From positions 1,975,001 through 2,039,000 of the forward strand of contig NZ_AP024907.1 in the NCBI RefSeq assembly GCF_024347135.1: a DNA stretch of 64,000 nt. Reading direction: 5' to 3'. Positions 36,140 to 44,322 of this stretch are shown one piece after another (the first letter of the stretch is position 1; each line of letters starts with the position of its first letter). The position numbers were made by a program, and so were the translations under genes. The notes under the pieces were generated by a model. That model searched no databases and was not told where the DNA came from. It saw only the letters and a program-made list of their open reading frames with translations. This DNA comes from Vibrio spartinae (GTDB lineage: Bacteria > Pseudomonadota > Gammaproteobacteria > Enterobacterales > Vibrionaceae).

Positions 36140-37885
36140 CTAAGACTTTGTGAGTCTGGTATCGAGTAAATAGCGAATTTCACTCAGGGTGTTGTAAATC
36201 GCTAAATTGGATTTGGCTGCCAATGCGTCTGAGTTGGCCTGAAGGTTAGGTATTAGCTTGTCAGGGTTACTTTCATAGCCCAAGTATCGATACGCATAGC
36301 GGATGTGTGCCGGAGCTGCTTTGCTGAGCCCGGATGCTTCGCCATGCGCCTCGGTGAGTAACCTTTGTGTTGCGTGCTTTACGTTGTGATAGCAGGTGTC
36401 TCTGTCTATGGCGTGCTCTGCCTCGGGTTTGGCACAATACAAGACCTGCAATAAAGGTGGACTGTCGGCTAAAAAATGATAAGACACCCACCAACGCTCA
36501 TTGGCTGTATTATGTGTCAGATAACCAAGGATATCGGTACACGGATAGTTAGGAGTATTTAGCTCATTGAAGTAACTGACTTTATCGCCGTAACTCAGCT
36601 TGCCATAACGGGAAATATAAAGCGTATTATCAGACAGCGGATACGCACAATAACCAAACCCGTGTAGTGACGCCGCGCCCGTTTGCTTGTCGACAAGCCT
36701 ATGCGCTCTACCAGGTAGTGGGAGCACACTGAATGTGTCAGTTTCAGCATTTTTATAGCTTAACGCACCGATCCCACCGAGTACTTTATGCCAGATAACC
36801 CCCATTAATGCCGGTTTTGCGTGCAGGCACTTACGCTGATAAAAGCGCTGCCAGCGCTGACTTTGATTATCGTCGTCCAGAATAAAGTAACGCCTGCACT
36901 GCCGGAAATACACAGACTGTTCGATAATTAAATCCCGAAGTGCCGGGGTCAACAGCAAAATCGTCTTGGTGCGCCAGTCTAGCAGTTTACTCAGCCACTT
37001 AAATTTGCGCAGTGTGCCGTTGCCGCACAGCATGCTGCTGCCAGGGCTCAGAGCTTTAAAACAACCTCCGGCGAACAGGCTGGTGAGCATGAGCTGATAT
37101 CGCAGCGCCCCGGGATTCAGTACCGCCAGGGTGTCGTTTTTTTTCAGATCCAGCGCATAAATACTGGATAACATCAGGCTCTCAAAAAACATCCCGGCCG
37201 TTAATTTGTAGGGTTTGCAGGTGTCTGATGAGTCGGAGTCGAACTCGATACACACAGGCTCATCTGCGCTATATATGGCCGCGTTTTTTTTCACACTAAT
37301 GAGCAGAAAATCGTCTGAACATCTAAGTGGCGTTGACACCTCGTCAGCGACATGCAGCCTGCACTTGGGCGGCTCGACAGACTCACTGAGCCATAATAGC
37401 TCTGCCTGGGTATTAGCAATGATGTGATCCGGTGTGATTGACGCTATTTTTTGCCCGAGCAAGAATAGCTCAAAGCGATTATCTCTGGGCATATCTGCTA
37501 CACAAAACACGCATCCCAGATGCATCGCACTGAGTATATGAACCAGTAAACTCAGATCGGGCAAGTTCACCAGCATCAAAGTATCGCCGCTGGTCACGCC
37601 GTTTTCTTGCAAGCCAAGTGTGGTAATCGCAATCGCCCGTGCCAGCGCTGAGTAACTAACACGCTCAGAGCGAGACTCTGTCAGCTGCAGTGCTGTTTTC
37701 CCGCCATTTTGCAGTGGTTGTATGATCAGGTCCTGAATAAAATTGAACCCCAGAGCCGGGCTGCTCTGTTTTTGTCTGACACGTTTGTCCAGATAAATTT
37801 GCTGGATCACCAGCTCGGGCGACTGAGCACTTGCTTCAACCAGCTCGATATCCAGCAAACTATCGCCCTTAGGTTTCACAAGCAC
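36140..37885 (-). CDS. AMP-ligase (ANL superfamily)-like protein in T6SS-like operon
   Basis: A 581-residue protein whose first half resembles acyl-CoA synthetase/adenylating enzymes: YSALARAIAITTLGLQENGV followed by SGDTLMLVNLPD and a middle segment without the canonical Ser/Thr-Gly-Lys-rich AMP loop. The active-site motifs look eroded (no clear YGxTE), so catalytic activity is doubtful. It starts at GTG and sits between the NusG paralogue and tssB, so it is co-transcribed with the sheath genes. Such an enzyme is not a standard T6SS component; it may be a structural or modifying accessory. Confidence 0.55.
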   Translation of the reverse strand: MLVKPKGDSLLDIELVEASAQSPELVIQQIYLDKRVRQKQSSPALGFNFIQDLIIQPLQNGGKTALQLTESRSERVSYSALARAIAITTLGLQENGVTSGDTLMLVNLPDLSLLVHILSAMHLGCVFCVADMPRDNRFELFLLGQKIASITPDHIIANTQAELLWLSESVEPPKCRLHVADEVSTPLRCSDDFLLISVKKNAAIYSADEPVCIEFDSDSSDTCKPYKLTAGMFFESLMLSSIYALDLKKNDTLAVLNPGALRYQLMLTSLFAGGCFKALSPGSSMLCGNGTLRKFKWLSKLLDWRTKTILLLTPALRDLIIEQSVYFRQCRRYFILDDDNQSQRWQRFYQRKCLHAKPALMGVIWHKVLGGIGALSYKNAETDTFSVLPLPGRAHRLVDKQTGAASLHGFGYCAYPLSDNTLYISRYGKLSYGDKVSYFNELNTPNYPCTDILGYLTHNTANERWWVSYHFLADSPPLLQVLYCAKPEAEHAIDRDTCYHNVKHATQRLLTEAHGEASGLSKAAPAHIRYAYRYLGYESNPDKLIPNLQANSDALAAKSNLAIYNTLSEIRYLLDTRLTKS

Positions 37886-37942
37886 GACATACCCTATTAA
37901 ATTGCAATACTACTTTTATCAGAGCAGCGCTTTTTTGACGGT

Positions 37943-38485
37943 TCAAGGTTGCGCCTGTGGATCCAGGTCCAGTAACTCAACCGGGATCGTGATGACCAAA
38001 GATCGTGACAAACCTTGCAGCGCAAGCGCGACTTTGTTGTCTGTTGCATCAGCCAACAGCGCCCCGCGATAGCCCTTTAAACTGCCCTCGCGAATAACCA
38101 CTTGCGCGCTTTTTTTAAAGCATCTGTCTTCATACATCAGCGCCTCCGGGAACGCCTGCAAAACAGCCTCAATCTGCTCAATATCCTGATCTGTAATTCT
38201 TGGAAAAACTTTGTGTCGGCTATTGCCGCCGCTTTCATAAGCAACGAAGAAGCCAAATTCAGACAGTCGCTCGACTAAACGCATTTCTTCGGTGAGGAGC
38301 TTGGCAAACAGGTAAGACTTAAACGCTGGCTCTTCGACGGCCTTGACTCTGTCTGACCATTGCTTGGTTAATCTTCGCAGTGGCAGATAGCTCGTTAATT
38401 CCAATGCTTCAAGCTTTCTATTGAGATGTTTTTCAGCATTTGGCTGAGTGTAAATCTGATACCATTTTTTTCTGTCATCAAACAT
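37943..38485 (-). CDS. Specialised NusG paralogue (antiterminator)
   Basis: A 180-residue NusG/RfaH-like protein. The N-terminal NGN domain begins KKWYQIYTQPNAEKHL, contains LPLRRLTKQWSDR and FKSYLFAKL, and a C-terminal KOW-like region follows (IREGSLKGYRGALL). The ATG at 38485 is preferred because GGAG precedes it; a GTG at 38512 is in frame. Specialised NusG proteins encoded first in long operons suppress termination within their own operon. Here it heads about 15 kb of minus-strand genes, suggesting operon-wide processive antitermination. Confidence 0.85.
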   Translation of the reverse strand: MFDDRKKWYQIYTQPNAEKHLNRKLEALELTSYLPLRRLTKQWSDRVKAVEEPAFKSYLFAKLLTEEMRLVERLSEFGFFVAYESGGNSRHKVFPRITDQDIEQIEAVLQAFPEALMYEDRCFKKSAQVVIREGSLKGYRGALLADATDNKVALALQGLSRSLVITIPVELLDLDPQAQP

Positions 38486-38693
38486 CTGGGCAAGCTCCGC
38501 CACGTCAGTCACAGTGTGCTAAAGTGGTTATTGATTATGTCGGGTTGTGTTGGCTCTAATTTTGCGCGCGGCACAAAGAGCTATTAGAAGTAGTATAATG
38601 TTCTTGGGAACTAGGAAGCTTTGTCGGATACATGCATTTCTTTGTGTAATGCACAAAACAGAGAATCTCACAATAACCAGCTTTATTTTGAAG

Positions 38694-38835
38694 AGGCTAT
38701 GTTCCCGTAAATTGTTGCTATACTGGATATAGATCCAGTCAACGAGGATTTATTCATGCTCCTAGCACAATTTACAAAACTGATTGCAGATTTAGAAAGC
38801 TTAACTGATAGTCAAAGCCGCTACATAGAGAAGTA
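38694..38835 (+). mobile_element. Left-end remnant of an insertion sequence
   Basis: GAGGCTATGTTCCC looks like an IS end. Sixty bases later GAGGA precedes an ATG at 38756 that opens 26 codons (MLLAQFTKLIADLESLTDSQ...) resembling the N-terminus of IS1595-type transposases. The frame then breaks exactly where the duplicated AhpD segment starts, so an IS copy was truncated at this junction. Confidence 0.45.
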
Positions 38836-38990
38836 CGATGTCTGCATAGCTGAGTCGTTTTTGCATGGTCTTTCTCCTTTATTTTTTACATGATAAAAAC
38901 GTACTGAGCAATAGATTGAAGATTTTCGACATGTTGCTGAACTCACCCCACAACCATATTTCGGTCATCAACGAAGCATCTCTTTTTCAA
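38836..38990. repeat. Right copy of the AhpD start and leader
   Basis: Matches 20695-20850 with few changes, including the first 31 bases of the AhpD-like coding sequence and its ribosome site (minus strand). It no longer leads into an AhpD gene. Part of the duplication that flanks the T6SS-like cluster. Confidence 0.85.
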
Positions 38991-39037
38991 TTCGCTACAG
39001 TAGCTGCAACAATGAAGTGACATAGATAGGAAAAGAC

Positions 39038-39850
39038 ATGATAGCTGTATTATTTGAGGCAATGGCGGTTACCGAAAAGAAAGACCGGTATTTCCAGTTA
39101 GCGGAGCAGTTAAAACCACTGCTCAGTAATATCGAGGGTTTTATCTCCATCGAACGCTTTCAAAGCACAACGAACCCGGACAAATTTATATCTCTGTCTT
39201 GGTGGCAAGATGAAGAAGCGATCAAAAAATGGAAGAAAAATGTACAGCACAAACTTGCTCAAAACGAAGGAAAATCCTCTATTTTCTCTTCTTACAAAAT
39301 CAACGTTTTAACCTCAACTACAACTAGCTCTCACCTATCTCGTCTGTTAAAAAGCAATCTTGTCATTTGTTTATCTCAAGGGCGACATAGATATTTTCGC
39401 CTATATAACAGCAGCGTCGCTGAATTACTCGAAAAAATGATGGGAATGACTTTTCCAGTCAGTCGTGCTTCTCGCGCCAAAGTGCCGAAGGAACTGCGAA
39501 AAGCAAGAACATGTTATGACCATTTAGCCGGTGAAATAGCAGTTAAATTATATGATTCTCTGGTCAAAAATCACTGGATTGAGAGCGATGGCAAAAAGCT
39601 TACGATACAAGGGCAAGAAAAGCTCTTACAGTTAGGCGTTCATCTAAATGCAAAAACCAGACGTAAAGCATGTTGTCCATGCTTAGACTGGAGCGAAAGA
39701 AAGTTCCACGTCGGCGGTTATTTAGGGGCATCATTACTCAGTTTTTTTGAAAATAATCACTGGATAGAAAGAGTCTCTGGATATCGCGAAGTGATGATTA
39801 CGAGTAAAGGCAAAAAAGAACTGGATAAGCATTTTTTCAGTCATCAATAA
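39038..39850 (+). CDS. ABM domain-ArsR regulator fusion
   Basis: A 270-residue protein with two unrelated parts. Residues 1 to about 92 are an antibiotic-biosynthesis-monooxygenase (ABM) domain (GFISIERFQSTTNPDKFISL, SWWQDEEAIKKW). From about residue 95 it continues as an ArsR-family regulator missing its first helices (SSHLSRLLKSNLV; GRHRYFRL; then the C-terminal ACCPCLDWSERKFHVGGYLG). These are normally separate proteins. An in-frame deletion joining two neighbouring genes would explain the hybrid. DNA binding is doubtful because the first part of the winged helix is lost. Confidence 0.75.
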   Translation: MIAVLFEAMAVTEKKDRYFQLAEQLKPLLSNIEGFISIERFQSTTNPDKFISLSWWQDEEAIKKWKKNVQHKLAQNEGKSSIFSSYKINVLTSTTTSSHLSRLLKSNLVICLSQGRHRYFRLYNSSVAELLEKMMGMTFPVSRASRAKVPKELRKARTCYDHLAGEIAVKLYDSLVKNHWIESDGKKLTIQGQEKLLQLGVHLNAKTRRKACCPCLDWSERKFHVGGYLGASLLSFFENNHWIERVSGYREVMITSKGKKELDKHFFSHQ

Positions 39851-40103
39851 CGGTGAGCCGGAAATTATTGACACACGGTTCGTTCAATCCCGTTTTTAAC
39901 ACAGAATGTGAAGATGTCGGTTCCATTATTGACGATTCTGAACCATCCTACCCGCCACACAATCACTTAGATTTCAATAAGCTACATAATACCAATCCAA
40001 AAGCTTGTTCACAGTTATGTATGGTTCGGCAGATCCGCCAGGATTGACTGCGTATTGTTTGAGTGAAAACCCAATATTGAGATTAACAATAAAGGAGAAG
40101 TCG

Positions 40104-40724
40104 ATGAAACGACTCTTGGTTGTTTTATTTATGGGCACAATTGTTTTATCCGGCTGTGCCACGCTAAGTAAAGAAGAATGTATGACGGCCGATTGGCATC
40201 AAATCGGATATGAAGACGGTGCTCAAGGGTACCCCGATACTCGGATTGCTTCTCATCGTGAAGCTTGTGCTGAATATGGTATTTCTCCCGACTTTAAGGC
40301 TTATCAAGACGGCCATAAAGAAGGTGTCACGCGTTTCTGTACCGCTCGCAATGGATTTGCGCAAGGTAAGCAAGGATACGACTACACCGGTATTTGCCCG
40401 CCGTCATTAGAAGGTGATTTCCTCAAAGGCTATCAAGCCGGTCATGAAATACATTCCGTTTATTCAACATTAAGCGATTTACGCTATGAACAAAGTAGTA
40501 ATGAGCGAGAGATAAAAGACCTGCGCTCGAAGATTACTGACAAAACCAATTTAATGCTATCGAATGAAACAACTATTGATAACCGTTACCGGTTAAATCA
40601 AGAAATCAGCCAGATGCAACAAGACTTGGGCGGATTAGAACAACGCAACAAACAACTGATTGCGGATATCGCCCGGACTCAAGCAAAGTTAAGCGCGCTT
40701 GAAAAACAGTCGGTTCATTTCTAA
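40104..40724 (+). CDS. DUF2799-like lipoprotein
   Basis: A 206-residue lipoprotein. The signal peptide ends in the lipobox LSGC (Cys at residue 17). DUF2799-like repeats follow (WHQIGYEDGAQGY, FKAYQDGHKEGV, NGFAQGKQGYD, FLKGYQAGHEI), then a C-terminal coiled coil (about 125-203). AAAGGAGAAG precedes the ATG. Likely attached to the outer membrane facing the periplasm; role unknown. About 97 bases of its coding sequence are repeated at 20979-21075. Confidence 0.85.
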   Translation: MKRLLVVLFMGTIVLSGCATLSKEECMTADWHQIGYEDGAQGYPDTRIASHREACAEYGISPDFKAYQDGHKEGVTRFCTARNGFAQGKQGYDYTGICPPSLEGDFLKGYQAGHEIHSVYSTLSDLRYEQSSNEREIKDLRSKITDKTNLMLSNETTIDNRYRLNQEISQMQQDLGGLEQRNKQLIADIARTQAKLSALEKQSVHF

Positions 40725-40788
40725 ATCAATACTTCTCAATCAATCGGTGGCTGTAGTGATCTGACAGCCACTGTTACTTCAATGCTAC

Positions 40789-40932
40789 CCTGTTAACCCA
40801 CTCGCAAAACCTCATACTTTTTTCATACTTTTATTTTCCCCAAAACAGATAACCTACGCCCTGCACTGGCAGAATCCGGTGCCGGGCGTAGGAACCCGCA
40901 AATTTGTTCTTCAGGGATTATAGGTTGCTAAC
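40789..40932 (+). repeat. Intergenic hairpin repeat, copy 1
   Basis: AT-rich leader (AACCTCATACTTTTTTCATA) followed by a hairpin at 40853-40892 with arms CCTACGCCC / GGGCGTAGG and inner arms GCACTGG / CCGGTGC, then TTATAGGTTGCTAAC. Nearly identical to the copy at 42767-42920, with diverged copies at 46046 and 57773. Confidence 0.85.
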
Positions 40933-40974
40933 TTTACGTTGGTGAAACAACTTTCCACTCTTCAGGAGTCCACT

Positions 40975-41172
40975 ATGTACGAAACCATCCCCTACGATCA
41001 CCAATTTGCCCAAAAAGCCCGCGAATACCTGCGCCAGTTAGAAGAAATGTTTGAAGCCGAACAGCGGCACAACAGTCAAGAGCTACGCAATGTATTGCTG
41101 TATCTCAATAATCTGATTACCACCCATTACGTGCGCTACCATGAAGACGTTGATGGGGAGGATTTGGCGTAA
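40975..41172 (+). CDS. Small acidic helical protein
   Basis: A 65-residue protein, helical and charged, unknown family. The ATG at 40975 has AGGAG seven bases upstream; a TTG at 40939 is less likely. A strong terminator follows. The 3' end of a sister gene, with the same terminator, survives at 56406-56484, showing that this small gene is part of a dispersed family in this genome. Confidence 0.65.
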   Translation: MYETIPYDHQFAQKAREYLRQLEEMFEAEQRHNSQELRNVLLYLNNLITTHYVRYHEDVDGEDLA

Positions 41173-41192
41173 TTATTGATTGGTTAGATTTC

Positions 41193-41215
41193 GAGCCGTG
41201 ATTGCGGCTCGTTTT
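41193..41215 (+). terminator. Intrinsic terminator
   Basis: GAGCCG / CGGCTC stem followed by GTTTTAT, 20 bases after the small gene's stop. The same element recurs at 56459-56484. Confidence 0.85.
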
Positions 41216-41547
41216 ATAAAATAGTTTTAGCAGCTCTAGCCTTGCCTTGTCATTTCAATAATCACAATTTTTTATGATTTAATTATTTTTCAACAAAATC
41301 AGAATGCACTAAAGTAATTACTTATCTTATATACACTTAACAATCGAACTCGCAGTTAAAACAAATAATATATAAAATATTTTTACAACTTTAAATTAAA
41401 TGTAAAACCCAATTATATACCATCTTATTTTTTGATAGAAAATCCGAATATTTCATTAGTTTAACCAAGTCAAATACGAATCTTACCACTACTATAAATA
41501 TATCAGTCATCACTCTTCAGAAAATACGATATTGATAGGGTCAAAGA
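41216..41547. other. AT-rich gap upstream of the Stv-like gene
   Basis: No gene seen. The segment is very AT-rich and presumably includes the promoter of the next gene; no single -35/-10 pair stands out. Confidence 0.4.
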
Positions 41548-42432
41548 ATGAAAACAGCTTATTGTACAAATGAAACTTGTGATTTATTTAATAAACCACA
41601 AGATGTTGAAAAACCAGGAAAATGTAGTGAATGTGGAAAATCGCAATCATTAAAGCCTAAAGGACAAGCTGGAGTCTATAATACGCAAGAGGCTAAAGGT
41701 TCAACTTCAGCCAATTTTTCTACTGCTAGTGAATTTCAATTAGATAAAACGCCAAGTAATGTATTAAGAATCTATGTGGTTGGACATGGCACTTGGACAT
41801 CAGGGGATGATAGCATTACAGTCCCTGATAATTATGAAGTTTATTTTCATGTTCCTGATAATCAGTTACATAGTGCTGCCGGTCAACGCCAATCGAATTT
41901 TAAACGTGGGAAAGATTCTGTTAATGCTGGTCTACTGACTAAAAATTATAGGCTATGGCCGTTATGGGGAAGTGAGGTACTAATTTTACCCGAGGAAGCA
42001 TCGCGAAGACTCGACTTATCTACTCTTTCGCAAGATACTTATACAATAAATTCAAAATTCCATTTAGAAGCCGGAAAATCTTATGTGTTCTATCTCTCTG
42101 GGAATGCAACTTTTGATAACTCAAAGAACGAATTATTTCCACATACAGATGTGCTTTGTAATATGAAATCGGAAGAGCATAATAAACGTTTTTATACAAT
42201 ATCACTATTACAAATAAAAATGTTGATTCATTCTCTAATTAATCAGCGTCCAAAAAAAGTATCGCCAATGAGAAAACAATTTCCTGAAGATTTAAAAATA
42301 GAAATCATTTGGTGTGCATGCCGAGAGCATATATCTCAAGACAATGGTACCTTCATGAATAGCAAAAGAGATTTAGGTGCAAAAATAGAAAAAATAGAAC
42401 TAGATAAAGGAACTGTACCAATATACATTTAA
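41548..42432 (+). CDS. Zinc-ribbon plus Stv-like domain protein
   Basis: A 294-residue AT-rich protein. Residues 1-33 form a zinc ribbon (CTNETC, then CSEC). Residues about 65-290 resemble the 'putative adhesin Stv' domain: VLRIYVVGHGTWTSG, then TVPDNYEVYFHVPD, and near the end IEIIWCACRE. The GHGTW motif and the late Cys suggest a catalytic fold rather than a simple adhesin. No signal peptide. Such genes occur as strain-specific cargo, sometimes linked to secretion systems. Function unknown. Confidence 0.6.
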   Translation: MKTAYCTNETCDLFNKPQDVEKPGKCSECGKSQSLKPKGQAGVYNTQEAKGSTSANFSTASEFQLDKTPSNVLRIYVVGHGTWTSGDDSITVPDNYEVYFHVPDNQLHSAAGQRQSNFKRGKDSVNAGLLTKNYRLWPLWGSEVLILPEEASRRLDLSTLSQDTYTINSKFHLEAGKSYVFYLSGNATFDNSKNELFPHTDVLCNMKSEEHNKRFYTISLLQIKMLIHSLINQRPKKVSPMRKQFPEDLKIEIIWCACREHISQDNGTFMNSKRDLGAKIEKIELDKGTVPIYI

Positions 42433-43129
42433 ATAATAAGCAAACACTATATATTTCACGGTAATGTTCAAACTCAGTGTCATTTCCTTAAGCTGAATCG
42501 AAAAGGAAATGACACCGAATCTCTGATGATCAATGCGACATGGATATTCAGGCATTTGCCGAAACATACAGGCTATAACATCATGCCGCCAGAGGCTTCT
42601 ATTCTCTACCTGGTGACCCAGCCAAACCTGTCGTTGAACATCGCTGGCCTAAGATCATTGCCTGAGCTTGTTCGCTATGACGAATCGCACCGTCTTTAAA
42701 GTCTGTCATGATCACGCCCGGAGCCAGTGTATTTCCCCCAATAGGGAAACGGGTCATAGAGAAAGCCCTGTTAACTCACTCGCAAAACCTCATACTTTTT
42801 TCATACTTTTGTTTCCCCCAAAACAGATAACCTACGCCCTGCACTGGCAGAATCCGGTGCCGGGCGTAGGAACCCGCTCACAAGACTCCAAGTATTATAG
42901 GTTGCTAACTTTTAGTTGGTTTTCTACTATATGCGGCCTCAGCACATCTGAATTATGGTGAGCTGGGCAAAGCAGCCTTAGCTGACCGCATTCCAGAGAG
43001 CGGTATTCCTACACCTTGTTCCAGTTCACCACCCGAGCGTAGGAACTCTTGTGAGGCGAATATGGTGCAAACCTACCTCATTTTGAAGTTTTTTCAGGTT
43101 TTTTTCTTTCTGATGATCTTTTCAATGGT
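42433..43129. other. Remnant-rich gap
   Basis: No intact gene. Contains short open stretches of unrecognised genes (about 42480-42760), hairpin repeat copy 2 (42767-42920) and a partial copy of the same repeat around 43034-43060 (GAGCGTAGGAACTC). It looks like scrapped ends of several insertions. Confidence 0.5.
42767..42920 (+). repeat. Intergenic hairpin repeat, copy 2
   Basis: Same order of elements as copy 1, starting CTGTTAACTCACTCGCAAAA, with the hairpin CCTACGCCC / GGGCGTAGG at 42831-42870 and TTATAGGTTGCTAAC at the end. Identity to copy 1 is very high over about 100 bp. Confidence 0.85.
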
Positions 43130-43497
43130 ACAGTTCTAACAGTTCACGGAATCTGGTCGATGAAAGTCTATGCTGATGAATTGATGTATAAGGGAGATAT
43201 GGTAAGAGGAAACGAAGCAGCCAAAAAGACCGCAATGATCGCGCGTTTGAACCTGTTCAGTAACAACACTCAAGACGATTTCAAAAAGATTCCTGGCCCC
43301 CCATTGCTTACTGGCTTTCACATCCTGCAATTCAAACATACTTGTTCGGGTTGTTAGATAGAAAACTAATTTCTGACGGTTCCGTAAAGACAGGTAACAA
43401 CGACAAGTTTCTTCGTAACCTATGGGAAGTTAACGCTTTTGAAATTGGATCAAATTCTAAATGGCGACTACACCCCAAAGGAGGAGAATACCGTAAG
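43130..43497 (+). pseudogene. pglX: PglX (BREX adenine methylase) gene fragment
   Basis: Two frames joined by a shift resemble the central part of BREX PglX / large adenine methyltransferases: DDFKKIPG in the first frame, then after the shift TGNNDKFLRNLWEVN and [15 protein letters not shown] in the second. In intact PglX these motifs follow each other with similar spacing. The fragment lacks the catalytic NPPY part upstream and is cut downstream by an IS3 sequence at about 43500. It shows that a BREX-type system once existed here or was delivered in pieces. Confidence 0.6.
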
Positions 43498-43499
43498 TG

Positions 43500-44267
43500 G
43501 TATGGGTGGAACGTCAGCCAAGTGCGCGTGCTCTTGCTAACGCAACGTTATTAAAACGAATGCGCGAGATCCATGATGATAGCGGTGGCATTATCGGCGC
43601 ACCACGTATGCACGAAGATCTGCAAGCCGAAGGGTTGAAAGCGAGCTTAAATCGTGTAGCCAGGCTGATGTCAGCGAATGGACTTTATGGCTGGCCGCGT
43701 AAAAAAGGTCGAGGGGCAAAGCGACAGTCCGCACGTCCTGACGGTTTAAAGAATCATCTTGAGCGGGACTTTCATGCTTTGGAGCCGGAAACCAAATGGG
43801 TCACAGACATTACAGAAATTGGGACACTTGAAGGAAAACTTTATCTGTGCGTGGTGCTTGACCTATTTAGCAAGCTCATTGTTGGTTGGTCGATGCATCA
43901 TCGACAAGACCGTCATATGGTGATTCGAGCCGTCGAAATGGCGGTTTGGCAGCGACAGGAAAGACATCATGTTATCTTACATTCAGATCGTGGTACACAA
44001 TTTACCAGCGGAGACTATCAGCGCTTTCTCAAGCAAAAGAACCTAACCAGCAGCATGAGTGCTGTAGGCCATTGTGCAGATAACGCGGCTTGTGAAGGGT
44101 TCTTCGGTGTGATGAAACGGGAACGAATCAATTATCGACAATACCGGACAAGAAATGAAGCCAGAGCAGATATTTTTGATTATATCGAACGGTTCCATAA
44201 TCCAAGAATGCGACGTAGACTGGCGAATCAAGACAGCAAGTTTACGTCTTTACTAAACCGTCCGTGA
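43500..44267 (+). mobile_element. IS3-family transposase OrfB, 5' truncated
   Basis: About 255 residues of an OrfB transposase. The DDE residues are present: [16 protein letters not shown] and [13 protein letters not shown]. The HTH_21-type segment [16 protein letters not shown] is also present. The usual N-terminal 25-30 residues and OrfA are missing; the reading frame runs straight out of the PglX fragment, so the IS left part was lost at that junction. The right end lies shortly after the stop (about 44270-44300). It is probably immobile alone. Confidence 0.8.
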
Positions 44268-44322
44268 AAACGGGGTAGAACCCTATTGCTCGGCGCACAG
44301 GTTCAATTCATAAGAAGACAAA

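Larger units (their letters stand above)
38486..39037. promoter_or_regulatory. Junction region: T6SS-like promoter side, IS remnant, duplicated leader
   Basis: Reading right to left it should contain the promoter of the long minus-strand operon: CATTATACT on the minus strand (about 38595-38603) is a possible -10, next to the small palindrome GTTCCCAAGAAC (about 38603-38614). Further right come an IS remnant (38694-38835) and the right copy of the AhpD start plus leader (38836-38990). No complete gene. Confidence 0.45.

Noticed and set aside
41548..42432. Surface adhesin
   Set aside because: No signal peptide or transmembrane segment, and the domain looks enzymatic.
42668..42961. 97-codon open frame across the second hairpin repeat
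   Set aside because: It reads through the repeat and mosaic junctions, lacks a ribosome site and matches nothing.
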